11,587 nucleotides of DNA, taken from contig CANCGR010000038.1 in assembly GCA_947377625.1 (NCBI GenBank), positions 1 to 11,587 on the forward strand, read 5' to 3'. Positions 1 to 6,337 of the stretch are shown one piece after another. Position 1 is the first letter of the stretch. Each line of letters opens with the position of its first letter. The notes beneath the pieces were generated by a model. The model was not told the DNA's origin, did not search any database, and was given only the letters and a program-made list of their open reading frames with translations. Origin of the DNA: Gammaproteobacteria bacterium. GTDB lineage: Bacteria; Pseudomonadota; Gammaproteobacteria; Pseudomonadales; Pseudohongiellaceae. The position numbers and the translations under genes are program-made.

Positions 1-683
1 CAATGTCAGAAGCTGTTGCACTGGCCAGGATCGCAGTAGCAGACGGTATCACTCACAGCATTGTGACTCCCCATATTCATCCCGGGCGTTGGGAGAATGA
101 TGCCAATTCCATTCGTGCGAGCGTTGCTGCTTACCAAGCAGCGTTGCAAGTCGAGGGCGTGCCGCTGAAAGTCAGCTTTGCGGCCGAAGTGCGTTTGTCT
201 GATTTCATTTTCAAACAACTCGAATTGCTGCAGTTGCCGTTTCTGGGGGCGCTGGACGGTTATTCCCTGATGCTGCTCGAATTTCCGCACGGCCACCTCA
301 TCCCGGGTTCTGTCCAGTTGGCCCAGTGGCTGATGAAAAAAAACATCAAGCCAGTGATTGCGCATCCGGAGCGCAACAAGGCCATCATGCGTGATCCCGC
401 CTTGTTGAAACCGTTCTTGCAGGCGGGGTGCTTGTTGCAGGTCACCGCCGGTTCGCTGACTGGCAAGTTTGGCAGCAAGGCCGAACAGGTCGCCCTGCAA
501 TTGCTGCAACAAGACCAGATCAGTTTCGTTGCCACCGATGCCCACAATGTCAACGCACGTCCCCCCGTTTTGAGCGAAGCCCTTGCCTTGGTGAGTCGCC
601 TCAAGGGTGAGGAGTGTGCGGCAAGATTGTTTGAAGGCAATCAGCGGGCGTTTCTGGCCAACAGTGCCGAGGTGGCTCCATGA
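1..683 (+). CDS. PHP-family tyrosine-protein phosphatase (CpsB/YwqE type), 5' truncated
   Basis: Metal-dependent phosphatase of the PHP superfamily that, in this family, dephosphorylates the tyrosine autokinase controlling chain length and export of capsule or exopolysaccharide; it acts in the cytoplasm. The visible part has the family's ligand motifs in order: TPHIHPG near residue 22 (counting from the ATG at base 3), AAEVRL near 61, HPERN at 121-125 and TDAHN at 178-182. The family normally begins with a DIHxHxLPGxDDG segment just before the MSEAVALARIA helix; that segment is missing because the window starts here, so the ATG at base 3 is internal and the frame is open to the left edge. The TGA stop overlaps the ATG of the next gene by 4 bases, indicating one operon. 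The partner tyrosine kinase would be expected to the left. Family call is confident; the substrate is inferred. Confidence 0.88.
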   Translation, partial: MSEAVALARIAVADGITHSIVTPHIHPGRWENDANSIRASVAAYQAALQVEGVPLKVSFAAEVRLSDFIFKQLELLQLPFLGALDGYSLMLLEFPHGHLIPGSVQLAQWLMKKNIKPVIAHPERNKAIMRDPALLKPFLQAGCLLQVTAGSLTGKFGSKAEQVALQLLQQDQISFVATDAHNVNARPPVLSEALALVSRLKGEECAARLFEGNQRAFLANSAEVAP

Positions 684-1186
684 GCCTCGCGCGCTTGCGT
701 TTCATGCTGATACCGGCATTGCTGGTGTTGCTGCTTGCATACCAATGTATGTTCGCTGTGCGAGTGATGATTTCCGATGGGTTGAATTTCAGTGTGCAGC
801 GGGTAATGGCGTATTGGGGAGTCGAGGGCTCAAAGCCTGCAGCCAGCGATGTTGGCGCAGCGCAGCAAACGGTGGAACAAGCCCTGTGGCTATGGCCGCG
901 ACATCCGGATTATCTGTCACTGCAAGCACGGCTGCAGGTGTGGCAAGGACAAATTGCCCCCAGCAAGCAAGCAGCCAATGCACAGTTCAAGTTGGCGATA
1001 GCCACCATGCACCAATCATTGGTGGAGCGCCCGGGCAATCCCTACAGCTGGGCGCAATATGCGGAATATCTTGCTACCCAGCGAGACAAAAGAATTGAGC
1101 TGTTTTCGGCGGTAGAAAAAGTGAAGAGTCTGGGCGCAGGTGATCCGGCATTGCAGAAACGGGCACAGGCATTGCTGGGGAATTGA
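680..1186 (+). CDS. Membrane-anchored exopolysaccharide-locus protein, VpsP-like
   Basis: A 168-residue protein with one N-terminal hydrophobic helix (about residues 6-27, after two arginines), which probably anchors it in the inner membrane with the remainder in the periplasm. The remainder is rich in Ala, Gln and Trp and helical, with a TPR-like pattern around HPDYLSLQARLQVWQGQ (residues 75-91) and LVERPGNPYSWAQYAEYL (112-129). Size, topology and position after a CpsB-type phosphatase resemble the VpsP-type small proteins of Vibrio and betaproteobacterial exopolysaccharide loci; this match is from memory. No catalytic motif is visible. A role as a scaffold or accessory protein in polysaccharide assembly is a guess. 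It starts at an ATGA overlap with the phosphatase gene, which fixes the start, and no gene follows for about 400 bases, so it may end its transcription unit. Confidence 0.75.
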   Translation: MSLARLRFMLIPALLVLLLAYQCMFAVRVMISDGLNFSVQRVMAYWGVEGSKPAASDVGAAQQTVEQALWLWPRHPDYLSLQARLQVWQGQIAPSKQAANAQFKLAIATMHQSLVERPGNPYSWAQYAEYLATQRDKRIELFSAVEKVKSLGAGDPALQKRAQALLGN

Positions 1187-1206
1187 GTGCCGATTGTCCT
1201 TGGTCG

Positions 1207-1448
1207 TTAATGCGCGTTGAGGCGGTCGTTGAGGCGCAACAGCTCACGCGTGAACGACAGTTTCTGGACGTAGCCCAAAAGCTCAAGCAAGAGAAACACG
1301 CAGGAAGGCAATCACAGTCTCAGGCACGATTGCCGGCACCTCGCCAAAGCTGATCAAGCGCGATACGCCGCGAGGCTCGCAATTCCTGGCGTGGTTTGGC
1401 TTTGATGACATACCAGTGCTGAATGTCCACGGACGGTGGGTAAGGCAT
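1207..1448 (-). pseudogene. Decayed NusG/RfaH-type transcription antiterminator
   Basis: Three family-like fragments lie in the correct order on the - strand but in three different frames. (1) From an ATG at 1448, the first frame encodes the N-terminal NGN signature WYVIKAKPRQE (about 1415-1383) and closes at a TGA at 1322-1320. (2) A second frame, about 1372-1302, reads RGVSRLISFGEVPAIVPE, like the (S/T)xGVSRLVxFGxxPAxVPD segment near the end of the NGN domain of RfaH-like proteins. (3) A third frame, about 1299-1207, reads LLLELLGYVQKLSF and ends in TAA, like the C-terminal KOW-domain end of the family. An intact member has roughly 160-180 residues; here about 80 codons remain, so there are apparently two internal deletions that break the frame. 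Such proteins drive transcription through long surface-polysaccharide operons. Its orientation is opposite to all neighbours except the gene at the right edge. The match is from memory of the family consensus. Confidence 0.62.
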
Positions 1449-1455
1449 GACAAGG

Positions 1456-1482
1456 TTGATAGGCAAGGGCCGTCATTATAGC
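1456..1482 (+). promoter_or_regulatory. Possible promoter ahead of the RiPP-like module
   Basis: TTGATA at 1456-1461 and TATAGC at 1477-1482 are separated by 15 bases, about 100 bases before the nucleotidyltransferase start at 1584. The other strand carries a perfect TATAAT at 1480-1475, which could be the relic promoter of the antiterminator pseudogene. The spacer is shorter than the ideal 17 bases and the upstream hexamer for the - strand box is poor, so this is a weak prediction. Confidence 0.22.
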
Positions 1483-1583
1483 GGTGTGACATGGGCAGCA
1501 AGGGCATTGAGAATGGCCGCGACAATCTCAGGGCGGTAGCGTGTCCTGGGCAAGCTGGCGAAATTTCCCAAGGTTCGGATTCA

Positions 1584-2753
1584 ATGAATGAAGCAGTAAA
1601 AACCACGCTGATACCAAGCGAGGCGATGATGGAATCGCTTTGCTGCGCTCTGCTGCGTGAAGAAAAGCCGCACTGGCCCTATGGCAGTGATCAAGCCGCC
1701 GTTGATCGCATGGTCGGGCAACTGCTTTTTCATGGCACTGATGCGCTGGTATTTGAAAAGCTGCTGCTCTTGCAGGACTGCCCCGAACTGCTGCGCACAA
1801 AATTGCGTGAGCATGCGCTGGCCAGGGCGGCGTGGGAGTTGCGTGAAAGGAACCTGCTGCGCACCGCGCTGACCGCGCTAGCCAAGGCTGGTGTGGATGC
1901 ACTGCTATATAAAGGTGCGGCACTGGCCTATTCGCTTTACCACAATCCGGTAACCCGCACGCGCAGTGACAGTGACGTGCTGGTGCCAGAGCAGCAGTTG
2001 GCAAAAGCGATTAAGGTGCTGCAGTCGCTGGGTTACCGGCAATGCAGTGCTGATGACGAAATGATTTTTTACAAACTCTATTTCACCCACGTCTCGCAAG
2101 ACGGCAATAGCCATCACATTGATTTGCATTGGCGCTTGAACAATTCCATTGCACTGGCCGGCGTTTTTTCTTTCAAAGAGCTGGACAGTCGTGCACATAC
2201 GCTGCCCGCGCTGGCCCCTGTAGCCAAAACCATCAGTAACGTGGATGCACTGCTGATTGCCTGTTTGCATCGTGGCGTGCATCAGCAGTCTGTCTACACC
2301 GTCAATGAGTCTACCCGTTATACCGGTGATCGCCTGATTTGGCTGTATGACATTGATCTGCTGGCCAGGCTTTGCCCCGTGGATGAATGGCAACAGTTTT
2401 GCCAGCTGGCCCGTGCCAAAGGGCTGACCAGTATCTGCAAGGAAGGTTTGTTACTCGCACAACGCTTGTTCAATACGCCGTTGCCGGCGGATTGGCAGGC
2501 GGCATTCGCCAGCGACCAACAAGCGCTGCCTGATCGCTATCTGGCAGCGGGGCCACTGTTGCGCCTGTGGCTGGATCTGTTGGCCAGTCGAGGTGTGTCG
2601 AGCAAACTGGCTTACTGCGCGCATGTGCTGTTTCCATCTGCTGCGTACATGCGAAGGAAATATGCAGCGGCCAGCATCAAGTGGTTGCCCTGGCTGTATG
2701 TGCGGCGCGCGCTGGCAGGCCTTGGCTTGCGTATGCATCAGGGCAGGCGCTGA
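1584..2753 (+). CDS. Nucleotidyltransferase family protein (NTP_transf_5 type), RiPP-cluster associated
   Basis: A 389-residue protein of the uncharacterised nucleotidyltransferase family often found beside PqqD-like, B2-protease and ABC-exporter genes in lasso-peptide-type clusters. The nucleotidyltransferase core is visible: LLYKGAALAYSLY at about residues 107-119, then RTRSDSDVLVP at 125-135, in which D129 and D131 would be the metal-binding acidic pair; DLHWRL further on is also usual for the family. The C-terminal half is helical and has no motif I can assign. Substrate unknown; modification of a precursor peptide or of a small molecule has been suggested for relatives but nothing here shows it. 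The frame is open back to an ATG at 1491, but I choose the ATG at 1584: AAGG lies 10 bases upstream, and 1491-1580 looks like non-coding or opposite-strand sequence. Its stop overlaps the next start by one base. Confidence 0.82.
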   Translation: MNEAVKTTLIPSEAMMESLCCALLREEKPHWPYGSDQAAVDRMVGQLLFHGTDALVFEKLLLLQDCPELLRTKLREHALARAAWELRERNLLRTALTALAKAGVDALLYKGAALAYSLYHNPVTRTRSDSDVLVPEQQLAKAIKVLQSLGYRQCSADDEMIFYKLYFTHVSQDGNSHHIDLHWRLNNSIALAGVFSFKELDSRAHTLPALAPVAKTISNVDALLIACLHRGVHQQSVYTVNESTRYTGDRLIWLYDIDLLARLCPVDEWQQFCQLARAKGLTSICKEGLLLAQRLFNTPLPADWQAAFASDQQALPDRYLAAGPLLRLWLDLLASRGVSSKLAYCAHVLFPSAAYMRRKYAAASIKWLPWLYVRRALAGLGLRMHQGRR

Positions 2754-4471
2754 TGATGACGCTGTACAAGCTGGCCAGTTTGGCACTGCCGTATCGCCAC
2801 GCGCTTTGGCAAGGCGGCGTGCTGCTGCTGGCAGAAAACTGCATTGGCCTGGCAATACCGTGGATGGTCGGGAAATTTGCCGGCAGCTTGTTGGGACAGC
2901 CCATGCCTGGCGCTTCAATACTGGTCGGGTTGCTGCTGCTGATTTTGCTGCAGAGCGGCTTGCGTTTTTTCAATGCCACGCGCCTCGGCGCCACTGCGGC
3001 CCGCATTGCCACTGATTTGCGCTGGCGTTTGCATCAACATTTGCAGGGCTTGCCGCTGCGTTATTTTCACCAACACCGCCGTGGTGACTTGTTGGCGCTG
3101 TTGACGCATGAGGCGGAACAGTTGGGAGGATTCATCAGCGGCACGCTGCTGAATCTGCTGCCGATGCTGGTGACTGCGATAGGTGCTGTGGTGATTATGT
3201 TTTTCATTGATGCGCGATTGGCCTTGCTGGTGGCCTTGTGCGTGCCGCTGTTCATGTTGATAGTGAAAATTGTCGGTCGGCGCCTGCGGCCACTGGCGCA
3301 AGCATTACAGGAGGCCTATGCCGATTGCTATGCGGTGCTGGAAGAAAATCTCGACATGCTGCCGGCTGTCAAAATGTTCAATCGCGAGCAGGCAGAGTCG
3401 CTGCGTTACCGGCAGCAGCTGGAAAAATTGCTGAAGCTGGAGATACGGCAAACTACCATCCACTCACTGTTGGAGCCGCTCTTGCAATTTACCGGAGCGG
3501 CGGCGGTATTGGTGTTGTTGTGGCTGGCCGGTGAGCGTATGCATGCGGCCAGTATGACGGCAACCGAGCTGGTCAGCTTCATGCTCTATGCCGCCTTGCT
3601 GATACGGCCAGTGAGTGAGCTCGCCGGCGTTTACGGCCAGGTGCAAATGACACGCGGTGCTCTGGCGCGCTTGCAACAAGTGCTGGATGAACTGCCGGAA
3701 GCTGCTAATCAACACGGCAAGTTGTTGGACAAAATCAGCGGGGCCATCAGTTTCCATGGCGTGGGTTTTACCTACCCAGGCCGCACGCCGGTATTCGACT
3801 CACTTGATTTACAAATCAAGGCCGGCGAAACCATCGCCATCGTTGGTGAAAACGGCAGCGGCAAAACTACCTTGATGCAATTGTTGCTGCGGCTTTATCC
3901 GGTGACTGCTGGTCGTATTGAACTGGACGGCCACGATATTGCCGGGCTTGATCTGCATTTTCTGCGTGAGCAGATCAGTGTGGTGTCCCAGCATGTGTTG
4001 CTGTTCAACGGCAGTATTACCGCCAATATCGCCTTTGCGAAAAACGGCGCCACTGCACAGGAAATTGAAACAGCGGCACGCTTTGCTCATGCGCATGAAT
4101 TCATCAGCGGTTTGCCGCAGGGCTACGACACGCTTATAGGTGACCAGGGTGTGCGTTTGTCTGGTGGCCAACGACAACGTCTGGCCCTGGCGCGTGCGCT
4201 TTTGAAACGCTCGCCTATACTGGTGCTGGATGAAGCCACCGCCATGTTTGACCCGCAGGGTGAAATGACGATGCTGCATGAATGCCGGCATTTGCTTGCC
4301 AATGCCACAGTCATACTCATCACACACCGCGCTGCCAGCCTGGTTTTGGCCGACCGGGTGCTGCGCATGCATGAGGGCAAACTCTATCCGGTTGCGGTCG
4401 GCGAGCTTGCGTTGTCGCCGATGACCACTTCAATCAATGCCGTCTGTTTGGGAGAAAAGCAGGAATGTTGA
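2753..4471 (+). CDS. ABC exporter, fused transmembrane and ATPase domains (lasso-peptide LasD/McjD-like context)
   Basis: A 572-residue half-transporter of the type I exporter fold that would work as an inner-membrane homodimer. Residues 1 to about 300 form the transmembrane domain, with hydrophobic stretches and the usual RWRLHQHLQGLPLRYFH coupling region. The ATPase domain is complete: Walker A GENGSGKT at 365-372, Q-loop in VVSQHVLL, signature LSGGQ at 469-473, Walker B ILVLDEA with E494, and the switch H525 in ITHRAAS. There is no N-terminal C39 peptidase domain, so any leader must be removed by another enzyme, which fits the B2 gene two places downstream. The frame extends upstream to 2567, but the ATG at 2753, overlapping the previous stop (TGATGATG), gives the family length. 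Cargo is unknown: a modified peptide is inferred from neighbours, but a lipid or glycan intermediate cannot be excluded from sequence alone. Confidence 0.9.
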   Translation: MMTLYKLASLALPYRHALWQGGVLLLAENCIGLAIPWMVGKFAGSLLGQPMPGASILVGLLLLILLQSGLRFFNATRLGATAARIATDLRWRLHQHLQGLPLRYFHQHRRGDLLALLTHEAEQLGGFISGTLLNLLPMLVTAIGAVVIMFFIDARLALLVALCVPLFMLIVKIVGRRLRPLAQALQEAYADCYAVLEENLDMLPAVKMFNREQAESLRYRQQLEKLLKLEIRQTTIHSLLEPLLQFTGAAAVLVLLWLAGERMHAASMTATELVSFMLYAALLIRPVSELAGVYGQVQMTRGALARLQQVLDELPEAANQHGKLLDKISGAISFHGVGFTYPGRTPVFDSLDLQIKAGETIAIVGENGSGKTTLMQLLLRLYPVTAGRIELDGHDIAGLDLHFLREQISVVSQHVLLFNGSITANIAFAKNGATAQEIETAARFAHAHEFISGLPQGYDTLIGDQGVRLSGGQRQRLALARALLKRSPILVLDEATAMFDPQGEMTMLHECRHLLANATVILITHRAASLVLADRVLRMHEGKLYPVAVGELALSPMTTSINAVCLGEKQEC

Positions 4472-4740
4472 ACCGTAGTTTGCAAATATCGCCCGATGCC
4501 TTGTTCCAGGAAATAGGCGGTGAAGCAGTCATACTGGATCTGGCCAGTTCCACCTATTTCGGGCTGGACGCCATTGGTGTGCGCATCTGGCAACTGCTGC
4601 AGGACCACCCTGAGCAAGCCACTATCTGTGAGCTGCTATTGTCAGAATATGAAGTCGACAAAGCCCTGCTGGAACAGGACATGGAAAAATTCATCGGCGG
4701 CCTGCTGCAGGCAGGCCTCGTGCGAGAAGTCGGTGCTTGA
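4465..4740 (+). CDS. PqqD-like RiPP recognition protein (lasso B1-like)
   Basis: A 91-residue protein with the PqqD/RRE pattern: a beta-rich N-terminus in which GGEAVILDLASSTYFGLDAI (residues 18-37) is followed by GVRIWQLLQ, then two helices ending in FIGGLLQAGLV. In RiPP systems this winged-helix domain binds the leader of a precursor peptide and presents it to the processing enzyme; in lasso-type clusters the free-standing version is called B1. It overlaps the exporter gene by 7 bases and the B2-like gene by 8 bases, so the three are translationally coupled. A GGAG at 4451-4454 lies 10 bases before the ATG. PqqD-like proteins also occur in HPr-kinase-related systems of exopolysaccharide loci, where their target is unknown. 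Family call is firm; the bound peptide is not identified. Confidence 0.88.
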   Translation: MLNRSLQISPDALFQEIGGEAVILDLASSTYFGLDAIGVRIWQLLQDHPEQATICELLLSEYEVDKALLEQDMEKFIGGLLQAGLVREVGA

Positions 4741-5215
4741 CCGGAAAATACAGCAGTGGCGACAACTGCTGCCGTGGGAACGGCGCGTGCTGCTGACGCT
4801 GCTATGGCGTTTGCCAGTAGCAGGGTTGCTGCTGCGTTTGGTGAACATCGGCAAGGTGCTGGCATTGGCAAACAGCAGTCAACGACAGAGCTTGCCAGCC
4901 GGCTTTGACGCACAAGCGTTCGCACGGCGTTGCGAACAACTGGTGTGCATTGCAGCCCGCAACGGTTTACATCAGGCCACCTGCTTGCCGCGTGCGCTGG
5001 CACTGCAGCATGTGCTGGGCAGTTTTGGTGTGACGACAGAACTGAGGATTGGCGTGGTGCCAGGCTCCCAGCCGCTGCAGGCACATGCGTGGGTCGTGTT
5101 CGAGCAACAGGCGCTGGGCGGTGAGGTTGCACAGTACCAGCCGATTGCGATGAACAAGGGTAGTGGGTCCATGCCTTCGCCTCTCATGTTCGATGCACCA
5201 AGCCCGCGAAAATAG
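4733..5215 (+). CDS. Lasso-peptide biosynthesis B2-like protein (transglutaminase-fold leader peptidase)
   Basis: A 160-residue protein of the Transglut_core3 family, whose characterised members cleave the leader from lasso precursor peptides after delivery by the B1/PqqD partner. It has the family layout: a helical N-terminus starting at RQLLPWERR, then the nucleophile Cys84 in ATCLPRALALQ and the catalytic His118 in AHAWV. The third residue, an Asp usually found 10 to 17 residues after the His, is not obvious; the equivalent stretch reads LGGEVAQY, so Glu131 might stand in. The start is taken as GTG at 4733, inside the end of the PqqD-like gene, because the frame has no better start near the family's usual length and GAGAAG lies just upstream. 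It appears to close the module, with a 114-base gap before the next gene. The substrate is unknown. Confidence 0.85.
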   Translation: MLDRKIQQWRQLLPWERRVLLTLLWRLPVAGLLLRLVNIGKVLALANSSQRQSLPAGFDAQAFARRCEQLVCIAARNGLHQATCLPRALALQHVLGSFGVTTELRIGVVPGSQPLQAHAWVVFEQQALGGEVAQYQPIAMNKGSGSMPSPLMFDAPSPRK

Positions 5216-5329
5216 GATGTTTCCCCTATCGTACTGGCGGGTTTAATGATGCACCATATTGTTGGCAATGCGGGCTTTGCGCTGCATTGGCTTGTCTTCA
5301 CAAACGAATAAAACACACCGGGAAAAGTG

Positions 5330-6337
5330 ATGCTGAAAGCAGGAAAAATTCTGGTAACCGGCGCCGACGGTTTCATCGGTTCCCATCTGGTCGAGCGACT
5401 GGTGGCGCTGGGTTGCGATGTCAGGGCTCTGGTGCAGTACAACTCGTTCAACTCCTGGGGTTGGCTGGATCAGATCCCGGCCCAAACGAAGCAGAGTATT
5501 GATGTCGTAGCCGGTGACGTGCGCGATCCGCATGGCATGAAAAAAGTCATGGCCGGCTGCGATGTGGTGCTGCATCTGGCTGCGCTGATAGCGATCCCGT
5601 ATTCCTACCATTCGCCCGATGCCTATGTAGATACCAATGTGAAGGGCACCTTGAACATCCTGCAGGCGGCGCGCGAGCTGGGTATCAAAAAAGTGGTGCA
5701 TACCTCCACCAGTGAAGTCTATGGCACCGCGCGCTTTGTGCCGATCACTGAAGAACATCCGCTGCAGGGGCAATCGCCTTACTCGGCCACCAAGATTGCC
5801 GCCGACCAGCTGGCGTATTCCTTTTACAGTTCATTCAATTTGCCGGTGGCGATCATTCGCCCCTTCAACACTTACGGGCCGCGCCAGTCGCTGCGCGCAG
5901 TGATTCCGACCGTCATTACCCAGATTGCCAACGGCCATCGCCAGCTCAAACTGGGTGCGATACATCCGACGCGCGATTTCAATTTTGTCAAAGATACGGT
6001 CGAAGGTTTTATTGCGGTGGCCAACAGCGACAAGTCAGCCGGCGAAGTCATCAATATCGGCAGCAATTTTGAAATCAGCATTGGCGACACCGTCAAGGCT
6101 ATTGCCGCGCTGATGGGCGCCGAGGTGGAGGTCATTACCGATCAGCAGCGTTTGCGTCCGGAAAAAAGCGAAGTCGAGCGGTTGTGGGCCGACAACAGCA
6201 AAGCCAAAGCGCTCTGCGGCTGGCAGCCAGGTTATGGCAGCATCGACGGTTTGCAACGTGGCTTGGCAGAAACCATCGAGTGGTTTGTCGATCCGCGCAA
6301 TCACATTGGCGCCAAAGCTGATCAATACACTATCTGA
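5330..6337 (+). CDS. legB: NAD-dependent 4,6-dehydratase LegB (extended SDR family)
   Basis: First enzyme of the legionaminic-acid-type pathway: it converts UDP-GlcNAc to the 4-keto-6-deoxy sugar in the cytoplasm. The 335-residue protein has the Rossmann NAD motif GADGFIGSHL starting at residue 11, a characteristic LegB stretch VQYNSFNSWGWLDQIP, the active-site STSEVYG segment, and the catalytic pair Y151/K155 in YSATK. The IIRPFNTYGPRQS segment is typical of nucleotide-sugar dehydratases of this group. The ATG at 5330 is preceded by GGGAAAAG; a GTG at 5327 is a possible alternative. It is the first gene of a six-gene overlapping operon; its TGA overlaps the possible start of legC by one base. 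The LegB call over the general dehydratase family rests on the NSWGWLD segment and on the LegC neighbour. Confidence 0.9.
   Translation: MLKAGKILVTGADGFIGSHLVERLVALGCDVRALVQYNSFNSWGWLDQIPAQTKQSIDVVAGDVRDPHGMKKVMAGCDVVLHLAALIAIPYSYHSPDAYVDTNVKGTLNILQAARELGIKKVVHTSTSEVYGTARFVPITEEHPLQGQSPYSATKIAADQLAYSFYSSFNLPVAIIRPFNTYGPRQSLRAVIPTVITQIANGHRQLKLGAIHPTRDFNFVKDTVEGFIAVANSDKSAGEVINIGSNFEISIGDTVKAIAALMGAEVEVITDQQRLRPEKSEVERLWADNSKAKALCGWQPGYGSIDGLQRGLAETIEWFVDPRNHIGAKADQYTI

Noticed and set aside
3..5. ATG at base 3 as the true start of the phosphatase
   Set aside because: The family's first metal-binding motif should precede this residue, so the gene continues to the left of the window.
1210..1353. 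A 47-codon + strand frame rich in Gln, Lys and Arg, and a neighbouring + strand frame with two TVSG...SPK-like repeats
   Set aside because: Both lie opposite the antiterminator fragments, lack a ribosome binding site, and are better explained as the complement of that pseudogene.
1541..1591. A GTG-started 16-codon frame ending in TGA that overlaps the ATG at 1584, considered as a precursor peptide
   Set aside because: It has no room for a leader, no acidic residue at a lasso ring position and no ribosome binding site; only the overlapping stop is suggestive.
5212..5229. ATAGG...CCTAT inverted repeat just after the B2-like stop
   Set aside because: Only 5 base pairs and no T run on the + strand.
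5287..5314. TTGGCT and TAAAAC with a 16-base spacer as a promoter for legB
   Set aside because: The predicted transcription start would fall inside the ribosome binding site of legB, and both boxes are weak.
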